Of a stretch of 44,624 nucleotides of DNA, positions 39,271-44,624 are shown piece after piece. A model generated the notes under the pieces. The model was not told the origin of the DNA. It did no database searches and saw only the letters and a list, made by a program, of their open reading frames with translations. The DNA is from a virus. The position numbers and the translations under genes were made by a program. Where the stretch lies: positions 1 through 44,624 of the IMG/VR virus record IMGVR_UViG_3300044812_000041; one strand, 5' to 3'. The stretch's first letter is position 1; each line of letters opens with the position of its first letter.

Positions 39271-39689
39271 GTTGTTCCTTTTAGTTGTTTCCTCTGCCGG
39301 TACTGTTCCATGAATATCTCAGTTCGGGCGACATCTTCGGCGCTCGGCGGTTGCGCTGGTCTAGATGGCAATTCGATCGGGATAATTTTTCGCACGGCCT
39401 TGATCGGATGCGATTCACACCAGATTCGCGCTCGATCCACTTCGGTCGCGTAATTGTTTAGCCAAGTGTAAACGTCGTGGCGCAAAATGTTCTTGTCCCG
39501 GTTCGGTGGCCACTGCGCCTTGTATGTCCGCTCGATCATTTGCAAATCTTCTTCTTCGATGTGGCGCGCGATCGATTTGTAGGCTCGGACTTCTTTCGGT
39601 TGCCATGGGGTTGAATGGCGTCGATGGAATATGTCGCAAATGCGCAGCGCTAAGGGCTGAGTTGGAGTGAGCGGCTTCGTTATTTTCAT
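39267..39689 (-). CDS. Hypothetical protein downstream of the beta clamp
   Basis: This 140-residue protein has a helical N-terminal half (LALRICDIFHRRHSTPWQPK, EVRAYKSIARHIEEEDLQMI) and AQWPPNRDKNILRHDVYTWL. Such blocks occur in phage replication-associated unknown proteins. ATGA overlap with the beta-clamp gene suggests a DNA-replication context. No enzyme motif is seen. Confidence 0.55.
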   Translation of the reverse strand: MKITKPLTPTQPLALRICDIFHRRHSTPWQPKEVRAYKSIARHIEEEDLQMIERTYKAQWPPNRDKNILRHDVYTWLNNYATEVDRARIWCESHPIKAVRKIIPIELPSRPAQPPSAEDVARTEIFMEQYRQRKQLKGTT

Positions 39690-40753
39690 TCCGGCATTCT
39701 CATCCGGTTAATTACCGCCGCGAATGCTCCGTCTTCGATCAGGATTGGCGATTGCGCGTCTTGAAGTTGAATGCGGACATTCTCCGATTCGATCACGCTC
39801 AATGCGTCGATCAGATAATTCACGTCCAGCCGAATTGTCAGGTCGGGTTGCCCGGCCAACTCCGTTCCCATGACGAGTGCGGTTGCTTTCCCGGGCTGGC
39901 TGACTTCAATCTCTTTTCCTTTGCCTGACAGTTGTATTGCTGGCGTCTGGCGCTCGGTAAAGATGGCGCAGGTTCGCAGCGAGTCGATTAGTGGCCTGCG
40001 ACCACATGAAAAGGCTTTGTCGCTCCGTTTTGGGACGACGTTTTGCCAGCGCGGGTAAGATGCCTCGATCAGAAGCGCGGTGACCTCTACATTTTCTGAC
40101 GCAACACGAATTGATCCGTCTGAGATCGTGACCTTGATCTTGTCGCCGAACTGAATCTTGTGAATCGCTGCAACGAAATTGTCGGGAACGATGACGCTCT
40201 CAGTCGTCAGTTTTTGGCCGTGATAGATCGCCATGCGACTCCGGTTCGTGGCAGCGAAATCGGTTCCCTTGCCGTTGGGCGAGAGATTGATTCCGTTCAA
40301 TGCGTATTGCGTCTGATCGTGGCTCATCGCGTGGGCCAGCATCGCAAATGGCTTCTGAATGTCGGCCGCGTCGCATTCCACCGGCTCGCCTTTCATCGCG
40401 GTGGGTGGCGGAAATTCGTCGGAGGGCAATGTTTCGAGCGAGGCGAGGACTTCCCCTGACCGCACTTCGATGATTTTATTCGCCCATTCGATTTCGGTTT
40501 CAGTCGCTTGGAGTCGGTTCACGAGCTGCGAGAGAATCGCGAGTGGTGCAGTCGTCGCCCCATCCTGCAATACCTTCGCCGCGACGCGCTGTTTTACGTG
40601 AATGTCGAGGTTCGTTGTCGAGAGGGTCACGATATTGTTTGCGGCTTCGATCTTAACATTGCTGAGGATCGGTAGGGTTGTCCTGGCAGCGACGGCGGTT
40701 GCTGCAATTTTGAGCGCGTCCGCGAGCACTTTGGTTTCGATGGTGAATTTCAT
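39686..40753 (-). CDS. dnaN: DNA polymerase III beta subunit (sliding clamp), phage-encoded
   Basis: This 355-residue protein is close to the normal bacterial size of about 370. The three-domain clamp pattern is visible: MKFTIETKVLADALKIAATA start, TLPILSNVKIEAANNIVTLS, FDATNRSRMA-type loop (DFAATNRSRMAIYHGQ), YPRWQNVVPKRSDKAFSCGR, and the terminal VINRMRMPE matching the clamp C-terminus. It would tether the replicative polymerase. Phage clamps of the bacterial type are uncommon. AATTGAGAT abuts the ATG. No polymerase, helicase or primase is present in the window. Confidence 0.92.
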   Translation of the reverse strand: MKFTIETKVLADALKIAATAVAARTTLPILSNVKIEAANNIVTLSTTNLDIHVKQRVAAKVLQDGATTAPLAILSQLVNRLQATETEIEWANKIIEVRSGEVLASLETLPSDEFPPPTAMKGEPVECDAADIQKPFAMLAHAMSHDQTQYALNGINLSPNGKGTDFAATNRSRMAIYHGQKLTTESVIVPDNFVAAIHKIQFGDKIKVTISDGSIRVASENVEVTALLIEASYPRWQNVVPKRSDKAFSCGRRPLIDSLRTCAIFTERQTPAIQLSGKGKEIEVSQPGKATALVMGTELAGQPDLTIRLDVNYLIDALSVIESENVRIQLQDAQSPILIEDGAFAAVINRMRMPE

Positions 40754-40762
40754 ATCTCAATT
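40751..40762 (-). repeat. Gene-boundary element, copy 11 (AATTGAGATATG)
   Basis: The stop TGA of the HNH gene and the ATG of the beta-clamp gene both lie in this copy. Confidence 0.65.
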
Positions 40763-41140
40763 TCTCCACGCGAATCCGGCTTTCATTCGGATGGCGTCGC
40801 GTCGCGCCTGTTTCATTGTGTTTTCGATTCTGGTGAGGGGCTGAATGTTTCGAGGGGTATAGCCTTTGGTGTTATCCTTGCGGTCCACCGTGAGGCAGTG
40901 GCCATTTGGTCCGGTTCGATTCAGGTAATCGGTTTGTAGGGCAAACTTCCTGAACGTGTAGAGGCTCAAACGGAACGGAATGCCGCGAGCCTTGGCGTGA
41001 TCTTTCAATGAACGCCAGGCGGCCCACATCGGATTCGCTGCGCGTTTCCGGCGGCAGTCGCATTTGTGGCATCTCCGGCGGTCTTTTCGTCTCGGGTTCT
41101 TGCATCGCGGCTCGCAGCACAATTTCGGGACGCCGATCAT
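40757..41140 (-). CDS. HNH-type endonuclease with N-terminal zinc motif
   Basis: This 127-residue protein has an N-terminal metal motif (CCEPRCKNPRRKDRRRCHKC). AAWRSLKDHAKARGIPFRLS follows, then the HNH-like core HCLTVDRKDNTKGYTPRNIQ and LTRIENTMKQARRDAIRMKA. This is a compact phage homing-type arrangement. TTGCGAC abuts its ATG. Its first 269 nt overlap the upstream HNH gene out of frame. Confidence 0.75.
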   Translation of the reverse strand: MIGVPKLCCEPRCKNPRRKDRRRCHKCDCRRKRAANPMWAAWRSLKDHAKARGIPFRLSLYTFRKFALQTDYLNRTGPNGHCLTVDRKDNTKGYTPRNIQPLTRIENTMKQARRDAIRMKAGFAWRN

Positions 41141-41507
41141 GTCGCAACCAAGGATGAATCTCCGCATGGCAAGGATCGCACAGCGAAACGATGTTCTTCT
41201 TGGAGTTGATGCCTCCGTTCTGAAGCTGAACGATGTGATGGCGAATGCCCGCCTTCCAGCCACAAGCAAAGCAGATGCGATGCGTTTTGACCTTGTGTAA
41301 TTTTGCCTTCACGCGGTCGAATTTCTCTCTCCGTAGGGCGTGCGGTTGCTGATTTTTGAAAGGAATTACAACCCGGGATAGTTCGACGAGGGCTGCCAGT
41401 TTTAACGACTTCGCGAAGCCAACCCCTTGGGCTTTTTTGCCTCCGAATTGGTTCCAAAAGGCTTGAAGCCTTATCTTCAACTCCAAGTTCGGATGTATTT
41501 CGATCAT
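40872..41507 (-). CDS. HNH endonuclease upstream of the zinc HNH gene
   Basis: From MIEIHPNLELKIRLQAFW the product is 211 residues. The HNH core is complete: CFACGWKAGIRHHIVQLQNG, then INSKKNIVSLCDPCHAEIHP. After it, about 90 residues are low-quality and overlap the downstream HNH gene. In another frame a TGA at 41137 follows the core within a few codons, so a one-base indel may have removed the original stop. The start is uncertain. A candidate structured RNA lies upstream. Confidence 0.7.
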   Translation of the reverse strand: MIEIHPNLELKIRLQAFWNQFGGKKAQGVGFAKSLKLAALVELSRVVIPFKNQQPHALRREKFDRVKAKLHKVKTHRICFACGWKAGIRHHIVQLQNGGINSKKNIVSLCDPCHAEIHPWLRHDRRPEIVLRAAMQEPETKRPPEMPQMRLPPETRSESDVGRLAFIERSRQGSRHSVPFEPLHVQEVCPTNRLPESNRTKWPLPHGGPQG

Positions 41508-41749
41508 GCTGTGTTTTGGTGAAAGCAACGACTTTCCCTCGTTGAACAAGGGAGCGCGCCTCAAGTCCACCGACCCGCTGTGTTTTGGAGCCAAGCATTC
41601 GCTTTTCATCCTCGGTTACGGCCTTTTGCAGAGACGCGGAGTGTGTCGCCTCGTTCATTTCCGTGACCTTAACTCGCCAGCGGTTGCTTATCCCGCCTTC
41701 CCCGGTAGTGAAGTCGTCAAAACCCCGGGCCTTTTGTTGGTCGCTAAAC

Positions 41750-41914
41750 TCTCGGGCAATTACGCTGCCCGAGTGATACGTCAGGGCAGGGCTAAAAAGT
41801 AGCCGCTCAGGGTTGAAAAGGTTTGCGTGACGAACCCGAGGCTTTCGACCTCTCCTGAGCGGCAGGGAAGATGTATTCGGTTTTTCATTATCACGCAAAC
41901 CGGTTTCAACACCG
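41750..41914 (-). ncRNA. Candidate pseudoknotted structured RNA
   Basis: On the minus strand, in order: hairpin CCGGT-GTTGAA-ACCGG; 11-bp stem GGTTTGCGTGA (41891-41901) pairing with TCACGCAAACC (41820-41830); inside its loop GCCGCTCAGG (41854-41863), which pairs with CCTGAGCGGC (41803-41812) beyond the stem, giving an H-type pseudoknot. Then come hairpins GGCTA-CTTTT-TAGCC and CTCGGGCA-GCGTAAT-TGCCCGAG. All pairings are perfect. No known RNA class is assigned. Confidence 0.5.
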
Positions 41915-41923
41915 GCACTGAAT

Positions 41924-41935
41924 CTTGTCTCAATT
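41924..41935 (-). repeat. Gene-boundary element, copy 12 (AATTGAGACAAG)
   Basis: This is a perfect intergenic copy 10 nt before the structured segment, identical to the copy upstream of the capsid gene. Confidence 0.65.
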
Positions 41936-41972
41936 TGTGTAAATCTCATTTGGTTGTAAAGCAGAAAATTCC

Positions 41973-41984
41973 CACGTCTCAATT
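41973..41984 (-). repeat. Gene-boundary element, copy 13 (AATTGAGACGTG)
   Basis: This copy begins at the TAA stop of the RusA gene. It is the second copy in this gap, 49 bp from copy 12 in the same orientation. Confidence 0.6.
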
Positions 41985-42441
41985 ATTTCGGCGTCTCCCT
42001 GATACACACCCAGCACCCCGGCCGATCGCTGAACGCCTTCTCGAGCGTCTCTTTCACAATCTGGGCGTCATCGACGTAGCACTTGCCCGTAAGTGCGTCC
42101 TCAGTCGAGCGGGCCAGTTTCAGTACATCCGGTCGCGTGATGTGCTCTGACGGGGCACCGGGCCGCAGGGCGACGCCGTCGGAGCGAATATGTGACTTCG
42201 GACGCGGCATCTTGAAAAGCAGTTCCATCTCAATCGGGCCAGTAAACGGTGCCAAGTCGTGCGCCTTCATGGAGACCATTGCTGCCGTCGCTACTTCTCC
42301 GCGCCATTCCTTTGTTTTCTTCCCGCCGGCGTCGACCACTACGGCTCGTCCCGTGTAGATACCGTTCTTCTTGAGGCAGAAAGCGGACTTGCTGCCCCCC
42401 GGCGACGGGACGCCGTTGATAAAGAATCGGACTTCCTTCAT
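41983..42441 (-). CDS. rusA: RusA-family Holliday junction resolvase
   Basis: This 152-residue protein has the RusA fold pattern: RFFINGVPSPGGSKSAF at the start, a central PIEMELLFKMPRPKSH strand pair, and HITRPDVLKLARSTEDALTG-KCYVDDAQIV. The terminal ETLEKAFSDRPGCWVCI fits. It would resolve recombination junctions. The usual second acidic residue of the PDxDN motif is replaced by Leu (PDVLK), as in some phage relatives. The start at 42441 gives an ATGA overlap with the ASCH gene. Confidence 0.85.
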   Translation of the reverse strand: MKEVRFFINGVPSPGGSKSAFCLKKNGIYTGRAVVVDAGGKKTKEWRGEVATAAMVSMKAHDLAPFTGPIEMELLFKMPRPKSHIRSDGVALRPGAPSEHITRPDVLKLARSTEDALTGKCYVDDAQIVKETLEKAFSDRPGCWVCIRETPK

Positions 42442-43022
42442 ACCCGCTTGAACTCCAAAACCCAGACCCACGGATTCTTTTCCCACGCGCCTTGGCCGTA
42501 GAGTGAGTCCCAAACCTTATGTTGGAATGCGTAGCGATAGCCGGTTGCGTGACTGATTACCGGAAAAAATGCGCAACCTTCCGCCTCCGCATCTTCTTCG
42601 CTGATGTCCTGCAACCGCTCTACCCGCACCTTCGTTATCTCTCGGAGGATTCGCGACAGGCTGCGGAACATAAATATGGACGGGAAATTTCCGAGCTTTC
42701 GTTTCCATTTGCAAAACTTCGCGCTCTCGGCGGCAGTAAGAACAACACAAAATGGGCACCCATCGCTGATGTAAAAGCCGTCCAATCTAATTCTCGCGGC
42801 TCCGTGTTTCCACCATCGCGTGATTCGAAACGTCTCTCTTACCCAAAGCCGGTCGCCAGCTACGCCGTAGGGGCAGCGAGCAATAATCTCGCGTTGGTAA
42901 TCGGAGTTTCCGAGCGGGTAACCCTGCCATTGCGGCTTGACGATCCGCCGTGTCTGCGTCTTGCGACCGTCCCAAATGGCGCAAATCATCTCGGAGTTGA
43001 AAATAATGGGGCCCTCCGTCAT
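42438..43022 (-). CDS. ASCH-domain phage protein (copy B)
   Basis: This 194-residue paralogue of the protein at 1366-1944 has WDGRKTQTRRIVKP, RCPYGVAGDRLWVRETF, ITKVRVERLQDISEEDAEAE and SLYGQGAWEKNPWVWVLEF. The segment that is IHMPRWASRL in copy A reads IFMFRSLSRI here, a change in an otherwise conserved stretch. An insert with CKWKRKLGNF also differs. It is coupled by ATGA on both sides in the recombination block. Confidence 0.8.
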   Translation of the reverse strand: MTEGPIIFNSEMICAIWDGRKTQTRRIVKPQWQGYPLGNSDYQREIIARCPYGVAGDRLWVRETFRITRWWKHGAARIRLDGFYISDGCPFCVVLTAAESAKFCKWKRKLGNFPSIFMFRSLSRILREITKVRVERLQDISEEDAEAEGCAFFPVISHATGYRYAFQHKVWDSLYGQGAWEKNPWVWVLEFKRV

Positions 43023-43168
43023 TTCCCGTTGTCCTCGTATCGAACCGGCTGGCTCTCCTCAGTTTCCATGTCGCAATCCTCGTCCTCGTCGCCGTACCAC
43101 CCCGCCCATTCCCCGGCAGCTTCGCCGTGGCCATCATTGCTGTTATCTAGGGCGCGTCGGTAGTTCAT
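43019..43168 (-). CDS. Small acidic hypothetical protein
   Basis: This 49-residue protein (MNYRRALDNSNDGHGEAAGE, then DEDEDCDMETEESQ) is very acidic. It starts in an ATGA overlap with the exonuclease gene and ends in one with the ASCH gene. Acidic partners of phage recombinases and DNA mimics look like this, but no function can be claimed. Confidence 0.5.
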   Translation of the reverse strand: MNYRRALDNSNDGHGEAAGEWAGWYGDEDEDCDMETEESQPVRYEDNGK

Positions 43169-44091
43169 TGGGCTGCCTCTATTTCTTCCATTGCGAAGCC
43201 AGGCGGGGTGAGCTGTCCTGACCGCGGCCCCGGCCATTTGTCTGCCACGATCGCATCCGCCAAGTTGCTGAGAATGGTCGTGTATCTTTGCCGACCGTAT
43301 CCGAGCCAATAATCAATCCAGTGGATGCACGACAGGTAGGGCTTGCTTTTTTCTTGGGCGACGAATCCGAATCGCTTTCGGTTCAAACCGTTGAAGTTGG
43401 CCACGTCCCTGTAAAACGCCCCCTGGATCGCGTAACCAAGTTCGTAGGCTTGAAGCGCGAACTTCCGCTCGTTCACGGTGCGAGCGCTTTTGAGATCCAG
43501 CAACGCATCGCCTTCCGGCACTAGATCAAGTCGTGCCTTCAGTTGCATGCGCTTTCCGGCGTGCGGTCCTCGGTCGAATGTAAACGGGGCGAAAACGGAA
43601 ACCTCAAGTTGGTCGGGACGGCACGCGCCCAATTCGTCCATGATCTCGTTGTTAAGCATTAGTGCCATCCGCATTTCGTGGAGCACGTCGGAGTCATCCT
43701 GTGTGATTACTTCTCGCCCTGTGGCCTCGTGCTCCTTCTTCCATCGTTGGTAGGTGCCGAGGTTCGGACTGAACCCCTTCGCCCTACATTTTGGGTCGAG
43801 TTTCGCCTGCTCGAAAAGTTCTGTCTCAATATCAAGCGTTCGCACCGTGTAGAAGCGATGGAACGAATCGGGCTCAAGAATGAAGTGGTGGTATCGGCGC
43901 CCGACCTGTCGCGCCTCTGTATCGTCATCGAAGTCGGGATGGAGCGTGGCGAATTGATAAAGCTCAGGACACCCGCCCAGGTCGTAATCGAACAGCTTCA
44001 GACGGCTCTGGTTCACTCCATGTGCCCTGCAGTAGTCCGCAAAGGGCATGTTCGGGACCAGCTTTGTTTCGGGTGAGTCGGTGAAGGCCAT
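43165..44091 (-). CDS. Exonuclease VIII-like (RecE/PD-(D/E)XK) nuclease
   Basis: This 308-residue protein matches phage exonuclease VIII-like proteins. It has NQSRLKLFDYDLGGCPELYQ, then RQVGRRYHHFILEPDSF, a central QLKARLDLV with the metal-binding Asp, and ALLDLKSA giving the D-x-K of the nuclease motif. QAYELGYAIQGAFYRDVANF corresponds to the conserved Q-Y helix. It would resect DNA ends for single-strand annealing recombination. The start abuts the 55-residue gene's stop. Confidence 0.88.
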   Translation of the reverse strand: MAFTDSPETKLVPNMPFADYCRAHGVNQSRLKLFDYDLGGCPELYQFATLHPDFDDDTEARQVGRRYHHFILEPDSFHRFYTVRTLDIETELFEQAKLDPKCRAKGFSPNLGTYQRWKKEHEATGREVITQDDSDVLHEMRMALMLNNEIMDELGACRPDQLEVSVFAPFTFDRGPHAGKRMQLKARLDLVPEGDALLDLKSARTVNERKFALQAYELGYAIQGAFYRDVANFNGLNRKRFGFVAQEKSKPYLSCIHWIDYWLGYGRQRYTTILSNLADAIVADKWPGPRSGQLTPPGFAMEEIEAAQ

Positions 44092-44259
44092 TTACCAAGT
44101 CTCCATATCCATGACGGTCCACAGCCCTGAGCCCGCATGGAAGCGTAGCGCAACTGACATGTGCGGACCCGCATCCTTGATTGCGCTCACGAGCTCATCC
44201 TTCGTTAAGAACGTCACGATTCGAAGCGTGGAAAGCAGAAGGATTGCAAACGGCCTCAC
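44092..44259 (-). CDS. Small hypothetical protein
   Basis: This 55-residue protein starts at GTG 44259 (VRPFAILLLSTLRIVTFLTK), overlapping the upstream stop as GTGA, with GGAGG nearby as ribosome-binding site. The second half is SALKDAGPHM-like (LVSAIKDAGPHMSVALRFHA). Its position beside the exonuclease suggests a recombination-block accessory. No family is recognised. Confidence 0.5.
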   Translation of the reverse strand: MRPFAILLLSTLRIVTFLTKDELVSAIKDAGPHMSVALRFHAGSGLWTVMDMETW

Positions 44260-44624
44260 TTCACCCCTCCCACGCTCGGCACCCGCACACGTATGCAGGG
44301 GGTGTTTGGATTGCCGAAAGCGTTGCAGGTTGTCGTGAAAAGCGTGATCTGCTTCCCGATCCACCTTTCCTGATCGTCCCAAGCGTTCTCGCCGCCCCCG
44401 TGTTCGGCCGCCAACGCAGCTCGAATCTGTTTCTGTGCGGTCCGACAGGCGACATGAGGCTTCGTCGCGCCTTTGTAAGTGATCACGACGTTCTTCTTGT
44501 TCATCGGGCGACCGTCTAGGCCCTTGTCGTCCTTCCCGATGGGCCGCACCGCCTCAATGGTCACCGTCACTTCGCCCTTCAGTGCCGCCGCCTCCAGGTA
44601 AGTGCTCGAATCTGATACCTTCAC
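44256..44624 (-). CDS. Hypothetical recombination-block protein, probably cut by the window edge
   Basis: This frame of 122 residues begins with GTG at the last base, so the true start may lie outside. It has a beta-rich body (KGEVTVTIEAVRPIGKDDKG, then MNKKNVVITYKGATKPHVAC) and a helix (AQKQIRAALAAEHG), ending with GKQITLFTTTCNAFGNPNTP. Similar proteins occur next to exonuclease and annealing-protein genes in phages, and a partner annealing protein may lie further right. Confidence 0.5.
   Translation of the reverse strand: MKVSDSSTYLEAAALKGEVTVTIEAVRPIGKDDKGLDGRPMNKKNVVITYKGATKPHVACRTAQKQIRAALAAEHGGGENAWDDQERWIGKQITLFTTTCNAFGNPNTPCIRVRVPSVGGVK

Larger units (their letters stand above)
41508..41982 (-). 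other. 475-bp non-coding stretch between rusA and HNH, structured
   Basis: No convincing gene fills this gap. It holds two boundary elements (41973-41984 at the rusA stop, and 41924-41935), the pseudoknot-forming segment 41750-41914, and an exact 12-bp direct repeat GCTGTGTTTTGG (plus strand 41508-41519 and 41577-41588). An open frame (41137-41982) crosses it but lacks any start signal beyond TTG and has no recognisable domain. Confidence 0.5.

Noticed and set aside
41137-41982. A 281-codon minus-strand frame across the rusA-HNH gap
   Set aside because: It has only a TTG start, no recognisable domain, and conflicts with the HNH core that is clearly in another frame. Its TGA may mark the original end of the HNH gene.
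41508-41982. Group I intron
   Set aside because: Strong stems and a nearby HNH gene suggested it, but RusA ends with a normal C-terminus and no exon halves or convincing P/Q/R/S core were found.
1256-41984. TTGAGAC elements as sigma-70 promoters
   Set aside because: Some copies extend a TATAAT-like box (27898, 35533), but no consistent -35 lies 16-18 bp upstream, and copies fused to ATG leave no leader.
1-44624. CRISPR array or insertion sequence
   Set aside because: No regularly spaced repeats and no transposase or terminal inverted repeats were seen. The 12-bp direct repeats near 41.5 kb are two copies only.

Overview
The window looks like nearly all of a temperate tailed phage (integrated or as its own contig), about 44.6 kb. 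Almost every gene lies on the minus strand in one long series of tightly packed genes, many joined by ATGA or GTGA stop/start overlaps. The head genes are lambda-like: a Nu1-type small terminase, a GpA-type large terminase, a lambda-B-type portal, and a ClpP-type prohead protease fused to an HK97-fold capsid protein. The tail has a short tape measure, which suggests a short siphovirus-like tail. Two small lipoproteins in the lysis region point to a Gram-negative host. Secretory signal peptides on virion-region proteins and tandem GAGGAT or GGTCGG-type low-complexity tracts inside one gene would fit a soil Verrucomicrobiota-type host, but that assignment is only an inference.

Layout from right to left, in the direction of minus-strand transcription. 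44.6-39.2 kb is the replication and recombination block: a RecE/exonuclease VIII-like nuclease, an ASCH-domain protein, a RusA resolvase, a candidate structured RNA, two overlapping HNH genes, a phage-encoded DNA polymerase III beta clamp and small unknowns. 39-33 kb holds an HNH gene, the terminase, a head-completion-type gene, the portal and the protease-capsid fusion. At 30.9 kb there is a tRNA-Met(CAT) with initiator-like features. 30.9-26.1 kb carries connector and tail-completion genes plus a NUMOD-like gene and a possible plus-strand cargo gene. 26-14 kb is the tail: tube, chaperone-like protein, tape measure, several beta-rich adhesin or baseplate proteins, a beta-helix tailspike and a second fibre with a signal peptide. 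14.2-11 kb is lysis: small membrane proteins, two lipoproteins and a lytic transglycosylase. 11-9.8 kb has two more HNH-type genes. 9.8-5.9 kb is the regulatory core: plus-strand ribbon-helix-helix (RHH), ParB, zinc-ribbon and ParB genes, diverging from a minus-strand RHH, an adaptor-like protein and a third ParB-fold protein. 5.9-1 kb contains small accessory proteins, an Ea22-like protein, a second ASCH protein and an excisionase-like gene that converges on the plus-strand tyrosine integrase at 1-1191.

The clearest unexplained features are these. (1) A short asymmetric element, AATTGAGACAWG, recurs about 19 times at gene boundaries, always in the direction of transcription and often directly touching the start codon. 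It resembles the start-associated sequences or stoperators of some mycobacteriophages. (2) Two tandem slippery heptamers at the protease-capsid junction lead into a -1 frame stop, which could release free protease. (3) A pseudoknot-forming segment lies between rusA and an HNH gene. (4) Three ATACG repeats exactly 11 bp apart lie between two divergent RHH genes.
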